Source: Allolobophora icterica (taxonomy: Eukaryota > Annelida > Clitellata > Crassiclitellata > Lumbricidae). From it: 64,000 nucleotides of DNA. The position numbers and the translations under genes are program-made. This document shows positions 1 through 8,086 of this stretch, piece by piece; the first letter of the stretch is position 1; each line of letters starts with the position of its first letter. Where the stretch lies: the NCBI GenBank assembly GCA_963556255.1, contig OY744605.1, positions 85,015,021 through 85,079,020 of the forward strand, in the 5' to 3' direction. A model generated the notes under the pieces. It saw only the letters and a list, made by a program, of their open reading frames with translations. It ran no database searches and was not told the origin of the DNA.

Positions 1-2
1 AA

Positions 3-503
3 TCGACTACTTTTAGCTGGCGTCTTAGCGTCAAGACGGCTCCGGAAAAACCTAGGTGGATAGTCGTCGGATTTCAAACCGCTCGAAGCGACGGCAACCA
101 AGAACATAACCCCTCGATTTTCGATCATTGCAACCTCAAAAACATGTACGTGATGATGAATCAAGAGAGATATCCGGCGGTCGACTACGATCTATCGTTT
201 CCCAACCAGAAATTTTCGAGAGCTTATAGAGACGCGGCGTCGTTCAGCGAAAAGTTCTACGGAATGGATCCGTTGATTACGCAAAGCAACATCACTCCAG
301 CCGATTACAAAGATCTATATCCGCTCATAGTTTTCGATGTTAGTAAACAGTCGGAAAGACTGAAATCGTCGGTCGTCGATATCCAAATCAAAGCTACTTT
401 CAACGCTCAGGTTCCAGCTGATACCCAAGGTTACGCGGTTATAATTTCGGATAAGTTGCTAAACTTCCAGTCAGATGGACAGAAGATGAGCGTAGTGTAC
501 TAA
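3..503 (+). CDS. Major capsid protein, C-terminal part (double jelly-roll type, adintovirus-like)
   Basis: The frame is open from base 3 to the stop at 501-503, giving about 166 residues, so the gene starts left of the window. The segment has a short basic stretch followed by a WIVVGFQ strand, an IFDHCNLKN motif, a FSRAYRDAA helix and a closing IISDKLL strand. I recognise this pattern from the C-terminal half of the large structural protein of adintovirus-type elements. In that group it is the double jelly-roll capsid protein forming the virion shell. No stop or frameshift is seen in the visible part. The first internal ATG (144) is not a credible start because conserved sequence continues upstream of it. 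Assignment to the family is from pattern memory; a structure-based search would confirm it. Confidence 0.72.
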   Translation, partial: STTFSWRLSVKTAPEKPRWIVVGFQTARSDGNQEHNPSIFDHCNLKNMYVMMNQERYPAVDYDLSFPNQKFSRAYRDAASFSEKFYGMDPLITQSNITPADYKDLYPLIVFDVSKQSERLKSSVVDIQIKATFNAQVPADTQGYAVIISDKLLNFQSDGQKMSVVY

Positions 504-518
504 TCATCTGTATGAAAA

Positions 519-779
519 ATGTATTTCATGTTTAAAGACAATCTTGTAGTATATAAAATGAAGCTGCCAGAATTACACAAGTTAGCGAAAGAGAATAAGA
601 TTAAAGGTGTCGCTCATCTCAACAAACCGGAATTGGTAGAGCTGCTGATCAAGAAAGGATTGATTCCTGAGGACAACTCCTTGGTAGGTAAACCGAAATT
701 AACGAGAAAAGAATATCTGAAAGAATATTGGAAAGATCGTCGAAAAGAATATAATGACGATGGTTATACGATAGATTGA
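519..779 (+). CDS. Small SAP/Rho-N-like putative DNA-binding protein
   Basis: This short basic protein (86 aa from 519, or 73 aa from the ATG at 558) lies 15 bp after the capsid gene on the same strand. Its core, from KLPELHKLAK to ELVELLIKKG, is a helix-extension-helix of the SAP/Rho N-terminal type, which binds nucleic acid. The rest is Lys/Arg/Tyr-rich (RKEYLKEYWKDRRKEYN) and probably helical. The ATG at 558 directly follows a TATATAAA word and places the SAP fold at the N-terminus, so it may be the true start. The same fold occurs near the N-terminus of the element's polymerase. The stop overlaps the next frame, which suggests that this gene and the next were once one gene. Function is inferred from the fold only. 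Confidence 0.55.
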   Translation: MYFMFKDNLVVYKMKLPELHKLAKENKIKGVAHLNKPELVELLIKKGLIPEDNSLVGKPKLTRKEYLKEYWKDRRKEYNDDGYTID

Positions 780-1045
780 ATGGTATCAGAAACAACCCGA
801 AACGAGTCGTTATTTTTGACTTGGAAACGGGTGAGACCATCGAGTATTCGTCGATGCACAGAGCGGCTAAAGCTCACAGAGAAAACGCCCGTTTAATATC
901 GTATTATAACGGAAAAGTATGGAGAAACAGATACGAAATTACGGTGTACGACGGAATCTACGAGATCGATAAAGAGACTTCGAGAGCATACGATGAAACT
1001 ATCGATGCAGTCGCACACCCAAGCGAAGAGTCTTCTCGACAATGA
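776..1045 (+). CDS. NUMOD1-like small protein, possibly the frameshifted end of the preceding gene
   Basis: The 89-residue frame contains VVIFDLETGE, then SSMHRAAKAH and a YYNGKVWRNRYEI ending. This resembles NUMOD1, a small helix-turn-helix DNA-binding module found next to homing-endonuclease and viral nuclease domains. No ATG exists at its beginning: the frame opens after a stop at 755-757, 776-778 reads TTG, and the first in-frame ATG falls inside the conserved domain. The preceding frame ends exactly here. The simplest reading is that the SAP-like and NUMOD1-like parts form one gene broken by a small indel or joined by ribosomal frameshifting. The acidic, Ser-rich tail ends at 1045, before the hairpin. 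Confidence 0.5.
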   Translation: MNGIRNNPKRVVIFDLETGETIEYSSMHRAAKAHRENARLISYYNGKVWRNRYEITVYDGIYEIDKETSRAYDETIDAVAHPSEESSRQ

Positions 1046-1062
1046 TAAGATTTCTACATTTT

Positions 1063-1100
1063 TAGAAACCTATCGTTTGTATACACGCGATAGGTTTCTA
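1063..1100. terminator. Perfect hairpin between convergent genes, candidate bidirectional 3'-end signal
   Basis: Bases 1063-1075 and 1088-1100 are exact reverse complements (13 bp, TAGAAACCTATCG) around a 12-base loop. The hairpin sits in the 77-bp gap between the stop of the plus-strand genes and the stop of the minus-strand fibre gene, so transcripts from both sides would carry it in their 3' untranslated ends. In mimiviruses and their virophages such 3' hairpins set the mRNA end. Use in this element is inference. Confidence 0.6.
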
Positions 1101-1122
1101 CAGTTAAAGTTACGGACTTAGT

Positions 1123-2151
1123 TTATGGTCGTAAGAATGCCGCTGAAAAGTCTCTAGCTATTATGTTTGTGGCGATGGACGAATAAACGAATATCTCGAG
1201 GTAATCGGTACCGGTTAGAAAAACTATGGTACTACCGGTTGAATTGTTATGCGCAATTCCCGTACCCCCTCCGCCCGCAATTTGCATATGCGACACCCCG
1301 TTTTTATACAGGAAGACGTTAGCAAAAGCGGTATTACTCGCGCTACAAAATTCTATGTACGTCGTAACGATATAGTATCCGGCTTTACCAGGAGTGAAAC
1401 GAGTCGGTCCTGTACTGTTATCACTACTATCGGTATTGAATCTTACTCTATCGAAAGAAACTATTGTGTGAGTTGCAGCGAGTAGGGCTTGGTGAGATAT
1501 AGTGTAAACGCTAAAGGCGGGTCCGACTGCAGTCGTATCAACATATTTTTTAGTCGCTGCATCGCCATCACCGCCGGGATCGCGTAGGCCTGTAATGTAA
1601 GCACCATGCATAAAGATGGGCTTATACACATTTATTTTAGACTGATCCGTCGACTTAACCATCTCTAAGGCGGTTTCATTATTTATTCTAAAACTGAATC
1701 CATCAGTCGATTGCGATATAATCGGTTGGTTTAATCGACCTTCTATTTTATTCGTTGTATTTCCTAAAAATATAATAAAAGCTTTATTTCCAACCAAATC
1801 CTTACATCCCATCCTCCGCGTAAGCTCCCTACCGATGCTTAAGAGTAAGTCGCCAGTCATGGTATCACCGGTTTTAGACACTTTTAGATTATCGTTGGAC
1901 GGTACATCGGCGCGATTCGTTAACAAATCTATGGCTTGTCCCCGACTTAGAGCCTCATCCATTCCCGCTGTCGAAGTATTCGTTGTAGGTAAACCTTTTA
2001 TCGTGTAGCCGCTCATATTTAGATTTCCAGTCGCCGGGTTCGCTCCATCCATTCGAAGGAAACTAGCATTTACTTGACTAAGAGTAACACCACCAGCAAT
2101 TATTCGTTGCGTAGATCCAGAATCCGTATGTCCAAATTTATCAACAGGCAT
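1123..2151 (-). CDS. Fibre-like attachment protein with phage-tail-type shaft motifs and a C1q-like head
   Basis: The protein has 342 residues. The N-terminus (MPVDKFGHTD) resembles short capsid-anchoring peptides of fibres. Residues 30-200 carry motifs typical of phage and adenovirus-like tail fibres: GNLNMSGYTIKGL near 42-54, KTGDTMTGDLLL near 92-103, and GLRDP..DGDAATKKYVD before the head. From about residue 212 the pattern PAFSVY, FDRVRFNT, TPGKAGYYIVTTYI, VFLYKNG, DYLEIFVY and a final FSAAFLRP fits a C1q/TNF-like beta-sandwich, which forms trimers. The expected role is a trimeric spike on the virion surface that binds the host cell. It is transcribed leftward, 26 bp after the protease gene. 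No breaks are visible. Confidence 0.7.
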   Translation of the reverse strand: MPVDKFGHTDSGSTQRIIAGGVTLSQVNASFLRMDGANPATGNLNMSGYTIKGLPTTNTSTAGMDEALSRGQAIDLLTNRADVPSNDNLKVSKTGDTMTGDLLLSIGRELTRRMGCKDLVGNKAFIIFLGNTTNKIEGRLNQPIISQSTDGFSFRINNETALEMVKSTDQSKINVYKPIFMHGAYITGLRDPGGDGDAATKKYVDTTAVGPAFSVYTISHQALLAATHTIVSFDRVRFNTDSSDNSTGPTRFTPGKAGYYIVTTYIEFCSASNTAFANVFLYKNGVSHMQIAGGGGTGIAHNNSTGSTIVFLTGTDYLEIFVYSSIATNIIARDFSAAFLRP

Positions 2152-2177
2152 CGTTTTTAATAAGATTAGTTATTAGT

Positions 2178-2612
2178 TTAATGTAAATCGTTAATGATTT
2201 TTTTAACTTCGCATCCGTCGTTCATCGCCTTCTTTAACACGTACAAACACAAATGTCCGCAAAACACTTCATTACAAGGCTGTATTCGCTCGCTGTTATA
2301 AAACACTGGGCGCCGAAAATACTTTAACAGTTCCGTAGGAGGAGGGAGGCCGTAACTATCGAAATATAACTTATCCTTACCGTTCTTTAAAAAGCCGACC
2401 CAGTGACTTCCTTCCCCATTAGAATCGTCTAGGTTTAATATCCCACACTCAATCAGTCTAGGTTTTTTCGGCAGCTCGTCTCGTAAGAACACGCCTCTAA
2501 AATTCGGAATATTTAGTTTCTTCGCAGCATCCAATAATTCAAAATTCGTTAGCGGTTGATTTGGAAGAACTACGCCTTCGACATCGATGTTTTTGACAGT
2601 TGTAGAACTCAT
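2178..2612 (-). CDS. Adenain-like cysteine protease (capsid maturation protease)
   Basis: The 144-residue protein has the catalytic layout of the adenovirus protease (peptidase family C5). The layout is a His in GSHWVGF (H70), an acidic residue in YFDSYG (D85), a Gln in the IQPCNE region (Q111), and the nucleophile in EVFCGHLC (C118). It is shorter than adenain (about 200 aa), as usual in Polintons and adintoviruses. The expected role is cleavage of virion precursor proteins during assembly. It lies between the polymerase (21 bp upstream) and fibre (26 bp downstream) genes on the same strand, so the three may share a transcription unit. All catalytic positions are present and the frame is intact. 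Confidence 0.85.
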   Translation of the reverse strand: MSSTTVKNIDVEGVVLPNQPLTNFELLDAAKKLNIPNFRGVFLRDELPKKPRLIECGILNLDDSNGEGSHWVGFLKNGKDKLYFDSYGLPPPTELLKYFRRPVFYNSERIQPCNEVFCGHLCLYVLKKAMNDGCEVKKIINDLH

Positions 2613-2633
2613 TTTAATATTCGACTAATACTC

Positions 2634-5600
2634 TTATTGATGAAGCGAATAATGACCGTATGCCAAAGTATGAATACCATCTTCCAATATCACTCGTTTG
2701 TCGTCGTCAGCCGACAACGCGACTTTATTTACTTCTTCGGTATACATGTCGTGATGATACGAACGTATAACGTTCATTTTCCTTAACTGTTCTCTTTTCG
2801 TGAACACACACTCTTTGTAATCTTCGTGGGTTATCGTTTTACTAACAACGTTCTTTTTCATTCCTTTACACTTCTTATGATCTTCTCCAGCCATCCTGTA
2901 CGAGTACAACTTCGATCGTAAACCTACGAATTCTTCGATCTGTTTACCCGCTGCCTCATCTTTAAACATACCGATAACTTTCTTATTTACACCAGTTTCG
3001 ATGCCAGATGGATGATCTTTCGGATACTCGCTCGTGTCGAATTTGCTTCGAACATCGCCGGCGATATCGGAGTAAAAATCGTCGGTCTTTATTTCGTACG
3101 CCAACGAATCCGTATCGGTGAATAATAGCTTAGCCCTATCTCCGTACTTGGTCTTGATGTAATTATAATGGAAATCGTAAATTAAAGTCTTACTTGAGTC
3201 TAAAATACACATACCTAGATATATAGGCTTGTTATAGAACAACTTGGTCTTTTTCATGTGAACGGCGATTAGATTTTCATCGAAAATGGTTCGACCGTCG
3301 TAATTAGGTTTCGCCGCGAGCTTCGTAGCTTCCTTCTCATCGAACACCAATCGTACATCAACTCGATTCTCGATACATTCCATAGTCTTACCGAAGACGC
3401 TATTATTCATCAGCTTGAAAAAGTCCTTCTCGAAATCGTTAGTAGCTCTCGTTCTCAATTCTGTGTTCAGGTTGATATACTTTTTCAGCCAAGCGCTTTC
3501 TTCGAATATTAACCCTCGATGTATTTTCGTTATCTTCAAACCGAGACTTTCGTACAACTTTAAATTACCGTAATGAACAACGTACTTCTTTTTATCGTTT
3601 AAACTCGGAATTAGTTTCGTTACATCCGATCTTGCAGGTTTTATACTCTCAGGAGCTAGAGGGTAATCGTTATGCAGGTGGTGTAATTCCTTAGGATACT
3701 CAAGATCGACTTCTAACACGCACCCCACCCCATCTCGTTCGGTAATGCTTCTCCAATCGTTCAGCTCGTTATCGCTCATCCATTTAAACCCATGAGTTGG
3801 AAGAGCTTTGCTCATCGCCCATCCGTACAAGTTATTCGCGTCTAAGTAAGGAATGAATACCGAAGGCTGGTTGCGATCAAAATCTTCTCCCATGTACTCG
3901 TTGTTCGCTTTCGCGTATCGTTTCGAAATCGTGCTGACTCCCCCTCTTATTCCTTGCTTGATCATTAACAGCATATCGTAGTCGCTCAACAACTCCAACT
4001 CTACGCCAGTCAACTTTAACGCTGCGTCCCAAGCTAGTCCGGGTGAAGTGTAATACCACGCGGGATCGAGCCTATAATTTTCGATGCACACGCCTCTAAA
4101 GTTTTCGAATACATCGGCTAATAATAAAACATCTGAAAGATTATACAAGTCGTGATATTCTCTTAACGTTTTACAACGAAATACTTTCCATACATTTTTG
4201 GCGTGCTCGTAATCTTCATCGCTGATGTCTGAATCGTTCAGTTTAGAATAGAATTTATGCTTCGGAGGCAATTCGGTCTCGTTTAATCGTTCAATGCCGT
4301 CAACGTAATCGTACGCGTAAACACCTTTTCTGAGCAAAAGATCTAACTTCTCGCCTTCAAAGAAATCGCCTAAATTCTTACACTGTTCTTTACGAAGGTT
4401 CTTCGATAACGCGTCGAGACTTGAAGGCATGAATCTAAAACTGTCGATAAAGCGTAATTCGCGCTTGACCGTTATCTCTTTTCCCTCTTTATTTACAAAG
4501 TTACCGACTACGATCTCTCGGCTAAACGATATATACTTTTCTTCGTTATTAGGAATAAAGTTAATTTTCTCACCATTCTCACCTCGCAATTTCTTCACGA
4601 ATAGATGGCTGTCGTATCCGGATAGATTATGGAATACAACCGGGAAAAACTTGGGGATTTTGTAGTTCATATTACAAATGTTATGGGCGGCGCCTCTGAA
4701 TTTACCGCTTAAATGGCAGTGATCTCTAACTCGATCTTCACCTAACTCTCCTCCGCATATATGACAGTTAGTAGCTTCATCGAAACGTTTCTTCTCAGTC
4801 TCGCCGAATATCATATTCTTGGGGAATTTAAACTGGTTATATATTTCTTTTATATTTTCTACAAGAGAATCTACGAATATCTGAGCGACATCGTCGTCTT
4901 CGTTTTCAGCCGTAAACCTCCGTGGCTCTTGGGAATAAACGCCGTCGTCGTAGCATTTTATGTGATAACAAAACGAGCTAGGCGTATGCTTCTGATATTT
5001 ATTGGTGTAAGACGTGCTAGGATCGGGTTGGCATGTATCGATAGGTTTAATAAAAGATTCAAAATCAGCATAAACGATAAAAGGCACTCTCATCGATTTA
5101 AAATAATGCTTAAAACTTAGCATGGTTTCTGGATCTGGAAGAACTATTCGTTGGGCGTCTTGCCTCGAACAGTACTCGCTATGCTTAGTAAGCGATTCTA
5201 TTTCTCTATAACCGGTTAAACATCTTTTACAATAATACATCGAATTATGAGATGTTTCCGTTCGTGATGCCATCAATTTGTTAAAGTTCTTTATCCAACA
5301 GTAATGCTTCTTTTCACCGTCGGAAATAAGCAGTAGATCTACGCAGATATCGCTTTCATGCTTCGATATATATAATGGGTATAGATCCTTTTCGTAGCCG
5401 AATACGTTAACGCTAACGTTATTGTTACGCTCAAACTTATTTATAATATTAGCGTTAGCAGCAACAGGGAATTCAATACCTTTCCAATCGAGTTTCTTAG
5501 ACTGTTCTTTTAGATCTTTTGTGATTCTTTGAGGGTTTTTATCCGTTGGATTCAGCGCTCTAGTAATACACCATTTAAAACATTCTTCGTCGTCGTTTTT

Positions 5601-6533
5601 CAGGTTAATAATAGCCGTTTTATTAGCTAAATACTCGGGAAGAGGAATATAAGAACTACCTTTCAATGGCTTATATACCACTGTATCGATATCCAACTTC
5701 ATAACGGCTTTAAACCTCCAATTACTACCTCTCATCTGAAAACTTGCTATGCTCTCCTTAATTTTATCCACTGCATTGCTATATATTTCACACACATCGG
5801 TTGCGTCTAAAATGATATCGGTCTTCGATTTAAAATGAGGTTCGGCTTCGACTTCTTCCCCGGATTTAATATCTACTTTCTTCATTACGCAATTAAGATT
5901 GAATTGAACTTTTACCCCACGATTTTTCGTTAGCAGACTGACTACTTGAGGCCTTACAGCGTTGAGAAAAGATGTGACATCGATGGAACTGGTGGAATCG
6001 ATCGTGTATCGCTTAGTAAAACCCTTAATAGCTGTCGCGGTCTCTCGAAGTTCGAACTTGTTTTTATTGATTTTACTAAAAATACTTGAAACCTTCGTCT
6101 TCAACGATTCCAATCTTTCATTCACGGTTTTCTTTTCCTTTGGAGGAATGGAACTAACCCACCGATCCGCAAAAGAATTAATAACAGACCTAACCTTAGT
6201 CTTCATCTCATTCCAAACATTACTAACAGAAGATTTCCAAATATCAGACGGAGGCGTATACTTACCTGGAACAAGCGTTGGAACTTTAATGTCCGGAACC
6301 GGAGCGTCTAACGGATTGATCGCAGGCCTAGGCGACATTAATGCTACGAGTTCCGCTTTTCGCAGTCTTGAATAACCAACCATACCTCTCTCTCGAGCGA
6401 TATTTTGTAGTTCTTTAACGGTTTTTGACGAATAGTCCATTTTATTAAGGACATTTATTCCTTTAAGCGATTTCATGAAATCGGCTCGTGTATCCATTTT
6501 ATTATAGACATTCATGCCTTTAAGCCCTTTCAT
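2634..6533 (-). CDS. Protein-primed family B DNA polymerase (Polinton/adintovirus type)
   Basis: The intact 1299-residue frame replicates the linear element DNA. The N-terminus has two near-copies of a KG-NV-NKMD word (residues 5-14 and 24-33), then a SAP-like fold (36-66) and a long poorly conserved region. A C2HC-type zinc pattern lies at 435-455. The exonuclease domain shows YADFES (D490, E492), HNLSGYDS (635-642) and YNLSD (797-801). Between Exo I and Exo II is a zinc/HNH-like insert with CHIC at 590-593, DHCH at 604-607, H617 and C620. The polymerase domain shows DANNLYG (898-904), KLMNNSVFGKT (1040-1050) and TDTDS (1139-1143), all with catalytic residues present. Long uninterrupted coding suggests a young or selected copy. 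The start is the first ATG after the upstream regulatory region; a second in-frame Met lies at residue 7. Confidence 0.95.
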   Translation of the reverse strand: MKGLKGMNVYNKMDTRADFMKSLKGINVLNKMDYSSKTVKELQNIARERGMVGYSRLRKAELVALMSPRPAINPLDAPVPDIKVPTLVPGKYTPPSDIWKSSVSNVWNEMKTKVRSVINSFADRWVSSIPPKEKKTVNERLESLKTKVSSIFSKINKNKFELRETATAIKGFTKRYTIDSTSSIDVTSFLNAVRPQVVSLLTKNRGVKVQFNLNCVMKKVDIKSGEEVEAEPHFKSKTDIILDATDVCEIYSNAVDKIKESIASFQMRGSNWRFKAVMKLDIDTVVYKPLKGSSYIPLPEYLANKTAIINLKNDDEECFKWCITRALNPTDKNPQRITKDLKEQSKKLDWKGIEFPVAANANIINKFERNNNVSVNVFGYEKDLYPLYISKHESDICVDLLLISDGEKKHYCWIKNFNKLMASRTETSHNSMYYCKRCLTGYREIESLTKHSEYCSRQDAQRIVLPDPETMLSFKHYFKSMRVPFIVYADFESFIKPIDTCQPDPSTSYTNKYQKHTPSSFCYHIKCYDDGVYSQEPRRFTAENEDDDVAQIFVDSLVENIKEIYNQFKFPKNMIFGETEKKRFDEATNCHICGGELGEDRVRDHCHLSGKFRGAAHNICNMNYKIPKFFPVVFHNLSGYDSHLFVKKLRGENGEKINFIPNNEEKYISFSREIVVGNFVNKEGKEITVKRELRFIDSFRFMPSSLDALSKNLRKEQCKNLGDFFEGEKLDLLLRKGVYAYDYVDGIERLNETELPPKHKFYSKLNDSDISDEDYEHAKNVWKVFRCKTLREYHDLYNLSDVLLLADVFENFRGVCIENYRLDPAWYYTSPGLAWDAALKLTGVELELLSDYDMLLMIKQGIRGGVSTISKRYAKANNEYMGEDFDRNQPSVFIPYLDANNLYGWAMSKALPTHGFKWMSDNELNDWRSITERDGVGCVLEVDLEYPKELHHLHNDYPLAPESIKPARSDVTKLIPSLNDKKKYVVHYGNLKLYESLGLKITKIHRGLIFEESAWLKKYINLNTELRTRATNDFEKDFFKLMNNSVFGKTMECIENRVDVRLVFDEKEATKLAAKPNYDGRTIFDENLIAVHMKKTKLFYNKPIYLGMCILDSSKTLIYDFHYNYIKTKYGDRAKLLFTDTDSLAYEIKTDDFYSDIAGDVRSKFDTSEYPKDHPSGIETGVNKKVIGMFKDEAAGKQIEEFVGLRSKLYSYRMAGEDHKKCKGMKKNVVSKTITHEDYKECVFTKREQLRKMNVIRSYHHDMYTEEVNKVALSADDDKRVILEDGIHTLAYGHYSLHQ

Positions 6534-6540
6534 AAAACCA

Positions 6541-6740
6541 GATTACTAGATACTATAGGAAATTCCGAGCCCGCGTAATCGTCCAATGACTCATAGGCGA
6601 GTCATCGAAACTGCGGGAATTTCCAGTAGTTTCGATGACTCATACGATGGTCGTGACGTCGCGTGGTTATTGCGTGGTTATTGGGTGGTTATTGCATTAT
6701 GAACCTAGTTATTGGGTGGTTGTGCTGGGCGCTTAGTTTT
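6541..6740 (-). promoter_or_regulatory. Upstream regulatory region of the polymerase gene with kappaB, AP-1 and CRE-like words
   Basis: Directly upstream of the polymerase start lie GGGAATTTCC (6615-6624, a full NF-kappaB match), TGACTCA at 6587-6593 and 6636-6642 (AP-1), and TGACGTC at 6654-6660 (CRE-like). A 14-bp perfect inverted repeat (6599-6612 with 6628-6641) brackets the kappaB word. Four direct copies of a GTGGTTATTG-like word follow at about 6661-6723; their core fits the RUNX pattern YGYGGT. The motif matches are direct readings; control by these factors is inference. Confidence 0.5.
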
Positions 6741-6744
6741 ACAT

Positions 6745-7270
6745 CTACTGACGTACTTAACAAATGGTAGTCTTTAATTCTCTAACTTTGAACTTGATAA
6801 CAATAGTCTTTTTCATAATTTAAGTAACATAACCAAGGTCTTTTTTCTCTATACTGAGATTAAAAATAATAGACGTTTTAGCAATTGTAATGACGTAACT
6901 ATAAGCCTTTATTGTCTAAATTTAAACTTTATAGCATTAGACTGTGCCATAGCTAAAGTGACGTAACAAAGGCCTTTATTCTCTGATTGTACCCTTATAA
7001 TAACAATACACTTCTTCATAATTGAAGTGACGTAGCAAATACCTTTATTCTCTAAATCTAAAAATTACTAATTATAATAATGTGTTTCATAATTGAAGTG
7101 ACATAACAACGGGCCGTTGGTTTTAAAATTAAAACTTATAGTCCTACCTGTAATAAACGTGTTTCATAATAAAAGTGACGTAAAAAGGCCTTTATTCTTA
7201 AAATTTAAATTTGTTAACAAAAAACGTGTTTCATGGTGTTTCATAATTGAAATGACATAACAATAGTTAT
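6745..7270. repeat. Degenerate 70-77 bp tandem array, about eight units, each with a TGACGTAA-like word
   Basis: A TGACGTAAC-like word followed by a CCTTTATTCT-like word and preceded by TTTCATAATTGAAG recurs at about 6749, 6822, 6891, 6959, 7028, 7099, 7176 and 7253. Spacing is 68-77 bp. The unit is not found elsewhere in the window. It lies between the polymerase promoter and host-type repeats, so it may be a subterminal repeat of the viral element. Confidence 0.65.
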
Positions 7271-7367
7271 ACCGTCAGGTAGTAAATGTTTAAATAAGCA
7301 AGTAAAAATAGGTCTTACTAGCATTTCTGGCAGATTTTTAGATGAATTTGACTGATAATGGAAACTC

Positions 7368-7589
7368 CAGTAGGGGCCCGCACACGTGCAAAAGTTTTGT
7401 ATTTGTCTATATTAAAGGAGTAGTTTCGAATAATTTGTTCCGAGTTTTTTACTCATATTTACTATTAGACTTAACAAATAACAACAATTATAAGATATTG
7501 AAAAACATTCATTTGCATGTGTGGGGGCCTCTCAAGTGTGGGGGCCCCTGTTCGGCCGAACATGTTGAACATGCCCTAATCCGCCTCTG
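7368..7589. mobile_element. Short hAT-like non-autonomous element, low certainty of ends
   Basis: An AGGGGCCCGCACACGTGC start (7372 on) is mirrored by GCATGTGTGGGGGCCTCT (7515-7532) and again by GTGTGGGGGCCCCTG (7537-7551). The end CCCTAATCCGCCTCTG is typical of hAT 3' termini. Possible 8-bp flanks match at only four positions, so either the ends are imprecise or the copy is rearranged. Confidence 0.4.
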
Positions 7590-7621
7590 ATCGACTCAGG
7601 TGATTACTGTGGATGTGGATG

Positions 7622-7844
7622 GATGGATCCAGAGTTCAACGACATCTTACGACAGCAAAGGTTGTTTGACGTCGACAGAAATTCGTATGAAATAATGCTG
7701 AACCGCTCATATAGGGCGAAAAAGGAGCCTGGAATTATTTCGAACAGCAAGCTTAGGGCTTGAAACACGGTTAAAGTAAGAATGGATCCAGAGTTTAACA
7801 ATATCTTATGACAACAAAGGCCGTTGTCATCGACAGAAATTATT
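7622..7844 (-). repeat. Two direct copies of block A in reverse orientation
   Basis: Bases 7622-7684 and 7784-7844 share ATGGATCCAGAGTT, a TAACGACATCTTA-like core and CATCGACAGAAATT at 162-bp spacing. A third copy with the same flanks lies at 34156-34215. The core is the 'block A' word that precedes many of the promoter-like modules, but no GACACC word follows here. Confidence 0.6.
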
Positions 7845-7966
7845 TTGGCACAATGCAGTTAATAATGAGAGTAAAAGGCGTACGAGGAAAGTCAAGGAAG
7901 TCAAAGAAACTTGTCATCAGCCTATCACGTCACTTTCTGTTACCAAGCCATAAGATGCTTACTCTT

Positions 7967-8062
7967 ATTATTATTATTATTGTTATTGTTATTGTTATTG
8001 CTATTGTTATTGTTACTGTTACTGTTACTGTTATTATTATTATTATTATTATTGTTATTATA
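7967..8062. repeat. Imperfect TTATTG/ATT microsatellite
   Basis: About 95 bp of TTATTG and TTACTG units passing into pure ATT, beside the 3' side of the LINE fragment at 8087-8892. It may descend from that element's tail. Confidence 0.85.
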
Positions 8063-8086
8063 TATATATTTATTTTTTTTAAAACA

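Larger units (their letters stand above)
1..7270. mobile_element. Endogenous adintovirus / Polinton (Maverick)-class element, right part
   Basis: A block of densely packed genes with capsid, fibre, protease and protein-primed polymerase functions is the gene set of adintoviruses and Polintons, which are large integrating DNA viruses or transposons of animals. The left part, where the integrase and packaging ATPase would be expected, lies outside the window. Plus-strand genes at 3-1045 converge on minus-strand genes at 1123-6533. Gaps between genes are only 15-80 bp, unlike the rest of the window. The exact right end is not visible. I place it near the end of the tandem array at about 7270, because repeats typical of the host DNA begin after that. 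No inverted partner of the terminus can be seen because the other end is missing. Confidence 0.88.

Noticed and set aside
4761..5120. 119-residue plus-strand frame inside the polymerase gene
   Set aside because: Antisense shadow of conserved polymerase coding; no motif.
5962..6375. 137-residue plus-strand frame inside the polymerase gene
   Set aside because: Antisense shadow; the minus frame has the domains.
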